Assembly: GCF_900102435.1 (NCBI RefSeq)
Contig: NZ_FNBU01000005.1
Location: 62,001 to 126,000, forward strand
Direction of reading: 5' to 3'
Source: Sporolituus thermophilus DSM 23256
GTDB taxonomy: Bacteria; Bacillota; Negativicutes; Sporomusales; Thermosinaceae
DNA: 64,000 nucleotides
In this document: piece after piece, positions 25,057 to 33,459 of the stretch
How positions within the stretch are numbered: the first letter of the stretch is position 1
Layout: every line of letters starts with the position of its first letter
The notes under the pieces: model-generated
The model's database searches: none
Told to the model about the DNA's origin: nothing
The model's input: only the letters and a program-made list of their open reading frames with translations
Made by a program: the position numbers and the translations under genes

Positions 25057-25446
25057 ATGCTAGCGATTGACTTCATCGGACTTACAGTTACCGTCTGTTT
25101 GGTTGGACTCCGTTACCCTCATTATGTGGCAGTGGCTGCCCTGATTCACGACTTTGGTCGTGTTGTAATGACGCTTTTTTTTCATGGGCAAATTGAGTTG
25201 CTGGTTGCGGCCGGCGCTTTTAGCACTACTACCGTCAGTAATCTAGGCAGCGACCTAAAACTGGCGCTGGTAATTTTTGGCGGGCCATTGGCCAATTATA
25301 TCGTTAGTGCTACCGTTGGCGGCGTGGAATTTGAACGCACTGCCGCGCTGGTTAGTCCGTTTGCTGTTTTGACCCATCCATTCGCCGTAATAAATTTACG
25401 GTTAGCAATAATATCCTGCCTAGTTAATATATGGCAATTTGTATAG
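25057..25446 (+). CDS. hydrophobic membrane protein in the spoVA cluster, unknown
   Basis: A 129-residue protein with perhaps three to four hydrophobic segments, notably IDFIGLTVTVCLVGLRYP, LALVIFGGPLANYIV and a C-terminal INLRLAIISCLVNIW. The string HDFGRVVMTLFFHGQIE suggests a buried polar site. The GGPLAN string recalls M50 proteases, but no HExxH is present. ATG 25057 has AAAGGA nine bases upstream. It is unlike any SpoVA protein I know. Confidence 0.65.
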   Translation: MLAIDFIGLTVTVCLVGLRYPHYVAVAALIHDFGRVVMTLFFHGQIELLVAAGAFSTTTVSNLGSDLKLALVIFGGPLANYIVSATVGGVEFERTAALVSPFAVLTHPFAVINLRLAIISCLVNIWQFV

Positions 25447-25462
25447 CTGCGGGGGGAGGAAC

Positions 25463-26098
25463 ATGCGACCGAAACTTAGACGGATGGCACGACCAAATCA
25501 GAAACAGGACAATGAGTACGGTCAGGACTCACGCATTATTACAAACCAATACAGCATAAACGCTGAAAGGGCCGCCCCGAACGGGGCTGCGCAAGGAGCA
25601 GGGATAGCAATGCAACAAGATGCAATGACAAGTCAGGCAATTTTAGTTTTACTGCAAAAAATCAGCAGTCAACTGGATAACCTACAGCAAACACAGGGAG
25701 GGCAAGGCGGCCAACAGTCTGGTGGCGCCGCATTGCCCTCAGGCGGGCAAAAGGAAGCAGCCAATCCGCAGCAAGAGGCCATTGTCACCCAGCAGCTAGA
25801 AAATTTATTTAGCCAAATATTGCAAAATAAACCTAACCCCACCGGTTTGCAAGGGCGCCAGCAAGGACAACAGGAACAACAAGGTGGCCTGCGAAAGACA
25901 CAGAGCGGCGAAAACAAAGTTTCGTCGGTGGCCGTGCAAACGGCGGCCCAGGTGCTTGCCCAGGCGCAGTACGAGCTTTCAAACGAACTCGAAGCCAGTC
26001 TGAAAAAATTAAAACAAGTAATTAACGAAAGCGAGAAAATCGCTAATAAAATTAGTAACTTGTTGGGTGAAGAAAATAAAGGGCAACAGTCGAGGTGA
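25463..26098 (+). CDS. Gln-rich protein in the spoVA cluster, unknown
   Basis: A 211-residue hydrophilic protein. Residues 1-45 are basic, then Asn/Gln-rich. A heptad-like helix (AILVLLQKISSQLDNLQQ) follows. A long low-complexity Gly/Gln tract spans roughly 80-160. The C-terminal 50 residues form a likely coiled coil (LSNELEASLKKLKQVIN). The ATG at 25463 follows GGGGGAGG. It overlaps the next gene by four bases, so it is cotranslated with spoVAEA. The composition suggests a disordered scaffold, possibly spore-associated; that is inference. Confidence 0.65.
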   Translation: MRPKLRRMARPNQKQDNEYGQDSRIITNQYSINAERAAPNGAAQGAGIAMQQDAMTSQAILVLLQKISSQLDNLQQTQGGQGGQQSGGAALPSGGQKEAANPQQEAIVTQQLENLFSQILQNKPNPTGLQGRQQGQQEQQGGLRKTQSGENKVSSVAVQTAAQVLAQAQYELSNELEASLKKLKQVINESEKIANKISNLLGEENKGQQSR

Positions 26099-26685
26099 AT
26101 AGGTTGGGAAAAATAAGAGTCATATTGGTTACCGACGGTGACCGCTGTGCCCAGCACGTTGTAGAGAGCATTGCCGGTGAGCTGGGCTTACGCTGCATCT
26201 CCGCATCTGCCGGTAATCCCACGCCAATTTCCGGAGAGGAAATTGTTCGTCTCATCAAACAGGTGCCGTATGATCCGGTACTAGTTATGTTTGATGACCG
26301 GGGGCGGCGTGACAAAGGCCAGGGCGAACAGGCCATGGAATATGTGGCCAATCATCCGGACATCGAGGTGCTGGGAGCGGTGGCCGTTGCTTCCAATACG
26401 ACAGGAATTAATGGTGTGGAAGCTGATGCCTGTATTAGCGGTAATGGTGAGGTTGTGGAAGCTTCGGTTAATAAATATGGTGAAGTTACGGAAGGAGATA
26501 AACCGGTAATTAACGGTGACACCGTTGACGTGCTTAATGAAGTGGAGGTTCCGGTAATCATCGGTATTGGCGATATTGGTAAGATGGATAAAGCCGACAG
26601 TGTCAGTCGCGGTGCCCCTATTACACGCAAGGCCATTGAAGAGATTTTGAAACGGAGTGGCGTTTCCTATGGCAGAAAAACCTAA
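26095..26685 (+). CDS. spoVAEA: stage V sporulation protein AEA (SpoVAEa)
   Basis: A 196-residue soluble protein of the SpoVAEa family. It begins with VILVTDGDRCAQHVVE, then GLRCISASAGNPTPISGEEI, VLVMFDDRGRRDKGQGEQAMEYV, and ends with GAPITRKAIEEILKRSG. This subunit accompanies the SpoVA channel and the GerA-type SpoVAF. The start is GTG 26095, overlapping the previous stop; a TTG at 26104 is also possible. The gene overlaps spoVAF by 17 bases. Confidence 0.9.
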   Translation: MNRLGKIRVILVTDGDRCAQHVVESIAGELGLRCISASAGNPTPISGEEIVRLIKQVPYDPVLVMFDDRGRRDKGQGEQAMEYVANHPDIEVLGAVAVASNTTGINGVEADACISGNGEVVEASVNKYGEVTEGDKPVINGDTVDVLNEVEVPVIIGIGDIGKMDKADSVSRGAPITRKAIEEILKRSGVSYGRKT

Positions 26686-28174
26686 AATCGCAAAAGACAT
26701 TGACAGCAATATAAATTATCTAAAAGAGCTGCTTGGTGTCGGCGAATGTTTCGACGTGATTTTCCGGGAGTACAAATTTGGCCGAAGACGGGGAGCGTCT
26801 TTTTCCATCAACGCTATGGTGAATGACGTGGTAATGGCTGATGTACTGGAACATATGATGGCTCAGGGTCAAGAGGAATTATCGATGAACGTCCTGCAAA
26901 AGCTTTTTTATTCCCGCTTGACCCATTCTCAGGTCAAATTGGTTGACAATATGAACGACGCCATTACCAGTGTGCTCTCGGGAGAAATGCTCTTTTTCCT
27001 GGACGGCGAGGACCAGGTCATGGTGGTCGACGCCCGGTCTTACCCGGCAAGAATGCCGTCTGAATCCAACATTGAAAAGGTTACACGGGGTTCCCGCGAT
27101 TCTTTTGTCGAAACGTTGGTTTTTAATACGGCGCTTATACGCCGCCGGCTCCGTGACCCAAACTTGCGGTTTGAAATCGTCAAGGTAGGTACTCGCTCCC
27201 AGACTGACGTCGCCATAGCTTACATAAAGGATATAACTAACTCGGAATTAGTTGAAACGGTAAAGCAACGTCTTAATGAAATCAATATTGATGGCGTGCC
27301 AATGGCGGAAAAGGCAATCGAGGAATATATCGCCGCGGGCAGTAAATGGAACATCCTGCCTAAGGTTCGCTATACCGAGCGCCCGGACGTGGCCGCCGTG
27401 CACCTTTTGGAAGGCCATGTCTGCGTCATTGTTGATACATCGCCTAACGTAATGATCCTGCCGACTACCTTTTGGCATCATGTGCAGCATGTAGAAGAAT
27501 TCCGTCAGAACATTATCGTCGGTTCTTTTCTCCGCTTCGTGCGGATGGGCGCAATCTTGTTTTCGCTGATTTTACCGCCTTTATGGTTGGCATTGGTGCT
27601 GCAACGCCATTTACTGCCCGAGACGCTTACATTTTTAGGGCCGCGCGATCCAGGGATTATTCCGTTAGGGCTGCAATTTATTCTTGCCGAACTTGGTATT
27701 GAAATGGTTCGCATGGCAACGGTGCATGTGCCGGCGGCGCAGTCGACGGCCTTAGGTTTTATTGGCGCCTTCATGTTAGGGGAATTTGCTACCAAGGTAG
27801 GGTTATTTGGGAATGAAACAATATTTTATATTGCGGTGGCGACGGTGGGGACATTTGCCACGCCCAGCGTGGAACTGGCGCTGGCTATCCGCACCTTTCG
27901 GTTAGCACTAACGGCTTTAGTGCTGTTTTTTAAACTTCCCGGTCTGCTTTTAGGCCTGCTAGGCCTGTTGTTTATCCTTGTTTTTACAAAGTCATTCGGT
28001 ATACCTTATCTCTGGCCGGCTATTCCTTTAAATGTCGCTGCCCTGAAAGATGTTATCTTCCGGCTCCCCATTCCTAACAAGGTTCTTCGTCCGGCGGTAC
28101 TTAAACCACAGGATAAAGACCGGCTAGAGGGCAGTACAAATAAAGGTCCGCAAAGAAAGAAAAAGGAAAAGTAA
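26669..28174 (+). CDS. spoVAF: SpoVAF, GerA-type spore germination subunit
   Basis: A 501-residue A-subunit-like germination protein. The N-terminal cytoplasmic domain includes RRRLRDPNLRFEIVKVGTRS. Several transmembrane helices follow from about residue 290 (FVRMGAILFSLILPPLWLAL). The GerA motif MVRMATVHVPAAQSTALGFI and the basic C-terminus are typical. It is thought to increase dipicolinate release through SpoVA. Start ATG 26669 is preferred over GTG 26657, though both are in frame. It is the last gene of the cluster. Confidence 0.92.
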   Translation: MAEKPKIAKDIDSNINYLKELLGVGECFDVIFREYKFGRRRGASFSINAMVNDVVMADVLEHMMAQGQEELSMNVLQKLFYSRLTHSQVKLVDNMNDAITSVLSGEMLFFLDGEDQVMVVDARSYPARMPSESNIEKVTRGSRDSFVETLVFNTALIRRRLRDPNLRFEIVKVGTRSQTDVAIAYIKDITNSELVETVKQRLNEINIDGVPMAEKAIEEYIAAGSKWNILPKVRYTERPDVAAVHLLEGHVCVIVDTSPNVMILPTTFWHHVQHVEEFRQNIIVGSFLRFVRMGAILFSLILPPLWLALVLQRHLLPETLTFLGPRDPGIIPLGLQFILAELGIEMVRMATVHVPAAQSTALGFIGAFMLGEFATKVGLFGNETIFYIAVATVGTFATPSVELALAIRTFRLALTALVLFFKLPGLLLGLLGLLFILVFTKSFGIPYLWPAIPLNVAALKDVIFRLPIPNKVLRPAVLKPQDKDRLEGSTNKGPQRKKKEK

Positions 28175-28175
28175 A

Positions 28176-28214
28176 CAAAATCCCCACCGGTTTATATTGC
28201 CGGTGGGGATTTTG
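28176..28214. terminator. bidirectional terminator between spoVAF and the lipoprotein gene
   Basis: CAAAATCCCCACCGG pairs with its exact complement (15 bp) around a nine-base loop. A-rich and T-rich arms fit termination for both converging genes. Confidence 0.9.
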
Positions 28215-28223
28215 GCAGGATAA

Positions 28224-28961
28224 CTAGCGGCCACGGTAAAAGTCGCGGATTCGTCCCATACTTTCGTTCAGGTTTGCCAGTTGCTCTTCCACGGCGCCCT
28301 TGTTTTCCGCATTTACGGCGTCTTTGACTTGCTTAATAATCGAGCTTGTCCGTGTCACTTCCCCGAGAATGCCGATTTGCTCAAGGGCAGGTTTGCCTTG
28401 CTGCCAGACGCCTTCCAATTCTTTTGCTTTGGCGGCTGCTTTGCTCCAGTTTTTGTCTTCAACATAAAAACTGACGTTGCGGGCTGAATTGCCGATATTG
28501 ATAACGTCCGCGACAGGGGATAGTTTATAAGATTTACCGATGTCGCTCACGCTGCCCATAAATTTGGTGAGGCTTTCGTAGGATGCGGTAATTTGCCTGC
28601 CAGCCACCGCTCGCGTAAGTTTATCCATGGCTTCGTCGCCTTCTTTAACTCCCTTTTTTTCACCTACGACCGTTTTGGTCTGCTGCCAAAGAGCCTGAAG
28701 ATTGTTTAGACCAGCTTCGGCCTGCTCCCAGTCTGCCTTATTGATCCCCTCAAACACCACGCCTGCCGTAGCTTCCAAATCATAGAGCTCGGCCGGGGCC
28801 GACCAAAAACGCTCGACCAACGGTGGATTGGGCTTGGACTCCACCGGTTTTCCTGTCGGCCCGACTTCCGGCTTAGGCGCCGGCGCCGATAGTCCGCAGC
28901 CGCTGCAAAATATGGCTACCGCAAGCACCGCGCACGCGGCAGATTTAATCATTTGCGCCAA
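28224..28961 (-). CDS. putative lipoprotein, helical
   Basis: A 245-residue exported protein. The signal has basic residues, a hydrophobic core and a lipobox-like FCSGCG, with Cys22 as the candidate lipidation site. A Pro-rich linker follows. The rest is almost wholly helical, with two repeated units (DWEQAEAGLNNLQALWQQTK and NWSKAAAKAKELEGVWQQGK), each about 100 residues. The start is TTG at 28961, eight bases after GGAGG. It has no known enzymatic motif. Function is unknown. Confidence 0.75.
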   Translation of the reverse strand: MAQMIKSAACAVLAVAIFCSGCGLSAPAPKPEVGPTGKPVESKPNPPLVERFWSAPAELYDLEATAGVVFEGINKADWEQAEAGLNNLQALWQQTKTVVGEKKGVKEGDEAMDKLTRAVAGRQITASYESLTKFMGSVSDIGKSYKLSPVADVINIGNSARNVSFYVEDKNWSKAAAKAKELEGVWQQGKPALEQIGILGEVTRTSSIIKQVKDAVNAENKGAVEEQLANLNESMGRIRDFYRGR

Positions 28962-29047
28962 AGTCTCCCCCTCCTTTATTTAATATCTTTTGCCCCCCAT
29001 AGCGGATTTATTCCCGCCGTTTCGTCGGCCGGCTGCGGTTCTATCCT

Positions 29048-29076
29048 TTGCGCTTTAAAACATTTTCCAGTATAAT
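29048..29076 (+). promoter_or_regulatory. promoter upstream of the M50 protease gene
   Basis: TTGCGC (29048-29053) and a perfect TATAAT (29071-29076) with a 17-base spacer, about 50 bases before the gene. Confidence 0.7.
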
Positions 29077-29127
29077 TGGAGAGGAGCATTATCTTTTCCG
29101 AAAATCCCGAATGGGAGGATGCTGACC

Positions 29128-29748
29128 GTGTTAGGTTTTGACGCAGATATGATTTTTCGTATACCTGCACTGCTCGCGACTATCACCGTACATGAATACG
29201 CGCATGCCCGCGCAGCCGTCGCTTTAGGCGACCCGACGCCTCGGTTCATGGGCAGGTTAACCCTGAATCCTGTCGCTCATCTTGACCCCATTGGGCTTTT
29301 AATGCTATGGCTGTTTAAATTCGGCTGGGCCAAGCCCGTGCCGGTCAATCCCTATAATTTTCGTGACGGACGAATGGGAATGTTGATCGTTTCGTTGGCC
29401 GGACCGTTTGCCAATATTCTTTTCGCTTTCGTCACGGCGCTGACGACAGGTCTTTTGGCCAAATTAGGTTTGCTGGGTGGCGATTGGGTACAAATCCTGC
29501 GCCTTACCTATATTTATAATATCATTTTTGCTATATTCAATCTAATACCTTTACCACCGCTTGACGGGTCAAAAGTACTGGCCAGTTTGCTGCCCGGACG
29601 GCAGGCCTATGCCTTTGAACGCCTGGAAGCTTATGGTCCTTTTATCTTAATGGCGCTGGTATATATTGGTTTTATCGGGACAATCACGCATCCTCTGGAA
29701 ATCGCGTTGTCCCGTTTCATAAACACTATCGTGATGTGGCTTTTGTAG
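29128..29748 (+). CDS. M50 family site-2-type metalloprotease (YwhC-like)
   Basis: A multipass membrane zinc protease of 206 residues. The HExxH motif is in ITVHEYAHARAAVALGDPT, and the second metal ligand is in FNLIPLPPLDGSKVL. These are typical of the short rhomboid-neighbour M50 group without PDZ domains. The GTG at 29128 lies nine bases after GGAGG. An ATG at 29119 touches the ribosome-binding site and is less likely. Substrate is unknown. It is followed by trpS and scpAB, an order common in clostridia. Confidence 0.9.
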   Translation: MLGFDADMIFRIPALLATITVHEYAHARAAVALGDPTPRFMGRLTLNPVAHLDPIGLLMLWLFKFGWAKPVPVNPYNFRDGRMGMLIVSLAGPFANILFAFVTALTTGLLAKLGLLGGDWVQILRLTYIYNIIFAIFNLIPLPPLDGSKVLASLLPGRQAYAFERLEAYGPFILMALVYIGFIGTITHPLEIALSRFINTIVMWLL

Positions 29749-29766
29749 ACAGAGGAGGGCAATTTC

Positions 29767-30756
29767 ATGAAAAAAGGACGTATTTTCAGTGGGATGCAGC
29801 CATCAGGAAAGTTTCATTTGGGCAACTATCTTGGCGCTTTGGAAAACTGGGTGCGGCTCCAACATGATTATGAATGCTTTTTTTGTATCGTAGACTGGCA
29901 TGCCTTAACTTCATCTTACGAAGATACCAGCAGGCTGCCGGAGCATATTCATGATATGGCGCTGGATTGGCTAAGCGGCGGTCTTGACCCGGAAAAAAAC
30001 GTGATTTTTGTGCAGTCGCACGTTAAGGAACATGCCGAGCTGCATCTTTTGCTTTCGATGATTACACCCCTGTCCTGGTTGGAACGCGTTCCTACCTACA
30101 AGGACAAGCTTCAGCAATTAGGCGCCCAGGGGAAGGAGATTAATACTTACGGGTTTTTGGGCTATCCTGAACTTATGACGGCTGATATTATTTTGTATAA
30201 GGCTGATACCGTGCCTGTCGGCGAAGACCAGCTACCGCATTTGGAACTTTGCCGAGAGATTGTCCGCCGCTTCAATTATTTGTACGGGGAAGTGTTCCCC
30301 GAGCCTCAGGCTAAACTCAGTCAAGCGCCGCTGCTGCCCGGCATCGACGGTCGCAAAATGAGTAAATCATATGGCAATGAAATCCCCTTCGCCGCCAGTC
30401 CGGAAGATCTTCGTGCGCGGGTTCGTCTCATGGTGACCGATCCACAGCGGGTAAAGAAAACCGACCCTGGCAATCCGGACGTATGCACCGTTCATACTTT
30501 CCATAAAATTTTCAGTCGTGATGAACTGGATGAAATAGTTATGTCATGCCGAAACGCCGCTATCGGGTGCGTAGACTGCAAGAAACGGCTTGCTGAGCGC
30601 ATGGTAGCCGCGCTTGCCGATATTCACGTTCGGCGGGCGGAACTAGAGGCCAATCCTGGCCGGGTTCGCGAAATTTTAGCCTATGGCGCCGAGCGGGCCC
30701 GGCAGGTAGCGGCTGCTACGATGGCGGAAGTGCGGCGGGTAATGCATCTCAGCTAG
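29767..30756 (+). CDS. trpS: tryptophanyl-tRNA synthetase
   Basis: A class I synthetase of 329 residues that charges tRNA-Trp. The HIGH-like motif is in GMQPSGKFHLGNYLGALENW, and the KMSKS motif is in GIDGRKMSKSYGNEI. YPELMTADIILYKADTVPVGEDQ is the tryptophan-site region. ATG 29767 follows GAGGAGGG. No T-box leader was seen upstream. It is two bases from scpA, so translation is probably coupled. Confidence 0.96.
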   Translation: MKKGRIFSGMQPSGKFHLGNYLGALENWVRLQHDYECFFCIVDWHALTSSYEDTSRLPEHIHDMALDWLSGGLDPEKNVIFVQSHVKEHAELHLLLSMITPLSWLERVPTYKDKLQQLGAQGKEINTYGFLGYPELMTADIILYKADTVPVGEDQLPHLELCREIVRRFNYLYGEVFPEPQAKLSQAPLLPGIDGRKMSKSYGNEIPFAASPEDLRARVRLMVTDPQRVKKTDPGNPDVCTVHTFHKIFSRDELDEIVMSCRNAAIGCVDCKKRLAERMVAALADIHVRRAELEANPGRVREILAYGAERARQVAAATMAEVRRVMHLS

Positions 30757-30758
30757 GT

Positions 30759-31463
30759 ATGTCAGAATACAAGATTAAACTTGAGGTTTTTGAAGGACCG
30801 CTAGCTTTGCTGCTGCACCTGATTGAAAAAGACCAGATAGATATCTATGATATTCCTATCGCTCAAGTCACTGAACAGTATATTGCTTATCTAAAAGCAT
30901 GGGAAGAGTTTAATCTTGATATTGCCAGCGAGTTTTTAGTAATGGCGGCTACACTATTGCAGATTAAATCTCGGATGCTGCTACCCCGGCCTCCTGCAGC
31001 AGTGGAAACGGCCGAGGAGGAAGATCCCCGGCAGGAACTGGTAGAAAAATTGGTCGAGTACCGCAAGTTTAAGCAGCTTGCCACATTACTGCAGAGTTTG
31101 GCGGAAAAACGGCTACAGTATTTTACCCGTCCGCCGCAGGAGTTTTACGTGGCGCCGCCGCTCCCGCAGGGGCTCAAACTCGATGATCTTATTATGGCCT
31201 TTGCCGCCGTATTGGAGAGCGCCGTTGATAATTATGCACTCGTTGCCCGCGATGAAATTAGCGTGCAGGATAAGATGTATGATATTATTCATCTATTGCA
31301 TAAAACGGGGCGGATCGAATTTTGGCAAACCATAACGCGGACAGGTTCCCGCAGCGAAGTTGTGGCCGCCCTACTGGCAGTATTGGAGCTGCTTAGGCTA
31401 AAACGGGTCACCGTATACCAGGATAGGTGTTTTGGTCCCATTTTTATTGCCTTGAGGGAGTGA
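30759..31463 (+). CDS. scpA: segregation and condensation protein A
   Basis: The kleisin subunit of the SMC-ScpAB condensin, 234 residues. The N-terminal FEGPLALLLHLIEKDQIDIYDIPIAQVTEQYIAYL is the SMC-binding domain. The middle is acidic and linker-like, and the C-terminal winged helix includes VVAALLAVLELLRLKRV. The ATG at 30759 lies two bases after the trpS stop. The TGA stop lies immediately before scpB. Confidence 0.94.
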   Translation: MSEYKIKLEVFEGPLALLLHLIEKDQIDIYDIPIAQVTEQYIAYLKAWEEFNLDIASEFLVMAATLLQIKSRMLLPRPPAAVETAEEEDPRQELVEKLVEYRKFKQLATLLQSLAEKRLQYFTRPPQEFYVAPPLPQGLKLDDLIMAFAAVLESAVDNYALVARDEISVQDKMYDIIHLLHKTGRIEFWQTITRTGSRSEVVAALLAVLELLRLKRVTVYQDRCFGPIFIALRE

Positions 31464-31470
31464 CGAAAAA

Positions 31471-32010
31471 ATTTTTTACCAACATCTCAAAGGGCATGTA
31501 GAGGCGCTGTTGTTTGCCAGCGGCGACCCCCTGCCGATTGCCAGGCTCGCGCAAATCCTGGAGATACCGGAAGAACATGTCGCTTTGTTATTGGAAGAGC
31601 TGGCACAGGATATGGCCAGCGCTGAGCGTGGCTTGACGGTTGTTCAGGTAGCTGGCGGTTATCAGTTATGCACTAAACCGGAAATGGCCGAATTTGTTTC
31701 CCGCTTGGCCCATGTCCAGGAGGGACGGTTGTCCGTGGCGGCTATGGAAACATTGGCAATCATTGCCTTTAAACAGCCCATCACCAAGCAAGAGGTAGAA
31801 GCAATCAGAGGGGTTAAAATCGACAAGGTACTCAATAATTTAGTTGAAAGACGGCTAGTACGAGAGATAGGGCGGAAAGAAACTATTGGCCGCCCGATCC
31901 TGTATGGTACTACCGACGAATTTTTGAAATGTTTCGGTCTTAAAAGTATTGAAGAATTGTTGACACTGGCCGCCAATCTGCCTGAGCCGGCTTTGGAAAA
32001 GCAGCCCTGA
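31471..32010 (+). CDS. scpB: segregation and condensation protein B, unusual start
   Basis: The partner of ScpA, with two winged-helix domains: HVEALLFASGDPLPIARL at the start and LAIIAFKQPITKQEVEAIRGV...RPILYGTTDEFLKCFGL in the second. The homologous frame reaches back past TTG 31510 through codons for FYQHLKGHVEALL, but the only start-like codon there is ATT at 31471, ten bases after GGGAG. A TGA closes the frame at 31453. GTG at 31460 overlaps the scpA stop but is in another frame. One extra A in the A6T6 tract would join it to ScpB. True AUU start, frameshift or sequence error remain open. Confidence 0.8.
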   Translation: MFYQHLKGHVEALLFASGDPLPIARLAQILEIPEEHVALLLEELAQDMASAERGLTVVQVAGGYQLCTKPEMAEFVSRLAHVQEGRLSVAAMETLAIIAFKQPITKQEVEAIRGVKIDKVLNNLVERRLVREIGRKETIGRPILYGTTDEFLKCFGLKSIEELLTLAANLPEPALEKQP

Positions 32011-32025
32011 ATGGGCTGCTTTTTC
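31997..32025 (+). terminator. terminator of trpS-scpAB
   Basis: AAAAGCAGCCC/GGGCTGCTTTT stem whose loop contains the scpB stop codon, followed by Ts. Confidence 0.9.
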
Positions 32026-32084
32026 CGTATATACCAAGTAACTTCTGCCCTATACTATACTGTCAGAAAAAAGGGGGGGGGAGC

Positions 32085-32759
32085 ATGCACAAAGAGCTTT
32101 TGGTTCTTTGGGCCGGCATAGTGCTGGCCTATATGCTTTCCCGCGTAAACATATATATATCCCTGACTTACCGGCGTCAGGATAGCGACGACCATATTAT
32201 TGTCGATGTCTTTCTTCTGCGTAAGCTCATTAACTATACCATCACTATCCCCGTTATAAAAACTATCGACCGTACTGGTATAGTTTGGCCGGTATCGGAA
32301 ATTGAGACAGCTAACGGCGATGTTCATACACACGCTGAGCGTGAGCGACGCTTTATTCAGAATCTATGGTACATCTATTTGCACTATCCGCGCAAATTCC
32401 GGCGAATGCTCCGCCAGTTTCGCTTATTTATGCGGCTGTATAAAACCTTCGCCAGGAAAGTACTGGCATCCTTATACTGTGAGCGGCTTTATTGGAAGAC
32501 TACTTTTGGTTCGGAAGATGCTGCTGTTACCGGTGTCACCGTCGGTGCACTATGGGCTGTTAAAGGCTTAGCCTATCACGCCGTGCGGCAGCGGGTAAAG
32601 TTTTCTAAGCGCCCTGAATTTGCCGTTGTGCCTGTCTTTGGCCGGCAGCGTTTCGAGGTGGAATTTCAGTGTATATTCAGGTTGCGAGTTGGCAATGTTA
32701 TTACTGCCACATACAGTCTTTTCAAATCCAAACGCAAGGGGGCGGTAGGCAGTGGCTGA
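32085..32759 (+). CDS. DUF2953 protein (YtfI-like)
   Basis: A 224-residue protein with an N-terminal membrane helix (LLVLWAGIVLAYMLSRV) and a short basic middle (KFRRMLRQFRLFMRLYKTFARK). The C-terminal half begins with the WKTTFGSEDAAVTGVTVGALWA block, typical of DUF2953. Its function is unknown. In Bacillus, the family member ytfI precedes ytfJ, as here. The ATG follows GGGGGGG. It overlaps ytfJ by eight bases. Confidence 0.8.
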   Translation: MHKELLVLWAGIVLAYMLSRVNIYISLTYRRQDSDDHIIVDVFLLRKLINYTITIPVIKTIDRTGIVWPVSEIETANGDVHTHAERERRFIQNLWYIYLHYPRKFRRMLRQFRLFMRLYKTFARKVLASLYCERLYWKTTFGSEDAAVTGVTVGALWAVKGLAYHAVRQRVKFSKRPEFAVVPVFGRQRFEVEFQCIFRLRVGNVITATYSLFKSKRKGAVGSG

Positions 32760-33195
32760 ACATCCTATTCAGGGTTTAATGAAGACTGCCATGGAAAGCA
32801 TCAAAGAAATGGTTGACGTTAATACCATTGTTGGCGACGCGGTCGAAACACCGGATGGCACGGTAATCATACCCATTTCTCGCGTGTCCTTCGGGTTTGC
32901 CGCCGGCGGCGGAGGCGGCAATTTCCCGGAAGAAGAAGGTGACGACATGCTCAGCGGCTTCGGTGGCGGCAGCGGCGCCGGGGTAAGTGTCAGGCCGGTA
33001 GGCTTTTTGGTTTGTTCGCCGCAAAATGGCGTGCGGTTTATTCCGATTGATGGTAACGTCATTTATGACCGCTTGCTTGACCTGGTACCGCAAGTGCTTA
33101 ACAAATTGCAAAGTATGATTAAAAAGGACGGCAACAGCAAAGATAATATGGATGAATTGGCGGAGACGGCCGAAACCCAGGCAGACGCTCATTGA
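32752..33195 (+). CDS. ytfJ: GerW/YtfJ family spore protein
   Basis: A 147-residue protein of the YtfJ family: VNTIVGDAVETPDGTVIIPISRVSFGFAAGGG, a Gly-rich stretch, then GGGSGAGVSVRPVGFLV and VRFIPIDGN. Family members act in germination of forespores, and one is lipid-embedded GerW. It starts at GTG 32752 inside DUF2953. No signal peptide is seen. The C-terminal 30 residues are acidic. Confidence 0.9.
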   Translation: MAEHPIQGLMKTAMESIKEMVDVNTIVGDAVETPDGTVIIPISRVSFGFAAGGGGGNFPEEEGDDMLSGFGGGSGAGVSVRPVGFLVCSPQNGVRFIPIDGNVIYDRLLDLVPQVLNKLQSMIKKDGNSKDNMDELAETAETQADAH

Positions 33196-33208
33196 CCCTA
33201 CATAGTAC

Positions 33209-33239
33209 AAAAACCGCACACATTAATGTGCGGTTTTTT
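33209..33239. terminator. terminator after ytfJ, facing a minus-strand gene
   Basis: AAAAACCGCACA/TGTGCGGTTTTT stem with a six-base loop. The flanking A and T runs make it suitable for both strands; the gene starting at 33459 ends 20 bases away. Confidence 0.88.
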
Positions 33240-33258
33240 ACATATGCTTATATATAAA

Positions 33259-33459
33259 CTATTTTCCGGCTATTGAGTCAAGTTTGTCCTTGATTTGGTG
33301 AGCGTGCAACCCTTCGGCTTCTGCGAAGTGTCTGAACATCTTGGATACTTCCGGATCATTTATTTGCTCGGCAAAGGTTTGATAGTCGCGTACCAATTCC
33401 TGCTTCTGGGCGAGCGTGGTTTTGAGTGCGGTTTTTACGTCAATTGTTTCTACTGTCAC
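33259..33459 (-). CDS. small ferritin-like protein (66 aa)
   Basis: A short helical protein with QKQELVRDYQTFAEQIND and SKMFRHFAEAEGLHAHQIKD. Glu and His are spaced as in half of a rubrerythrin-type bundle. A dimer could form a metal site, by analogy with related short proteins. It starts at GTG 33459, nine bases after GGGAGG. A TTG at 33465 is too close to that site. Role is unknown; oxidative stress or iron handling is a guess. Confidence 0.65.
   Translation of the reverse strand: MTVETIDVKTALKTTLAQKQELVRDYQTFAEQINDPEVSKMFRHFAEAEGLHAHQIKDKLDSIAGK

Noticed and set aside
25057-25446. M50 protease reading of the 129-residue protein because of GGPLAN
   Set aside because: It has no HExxH and no LDG motif.
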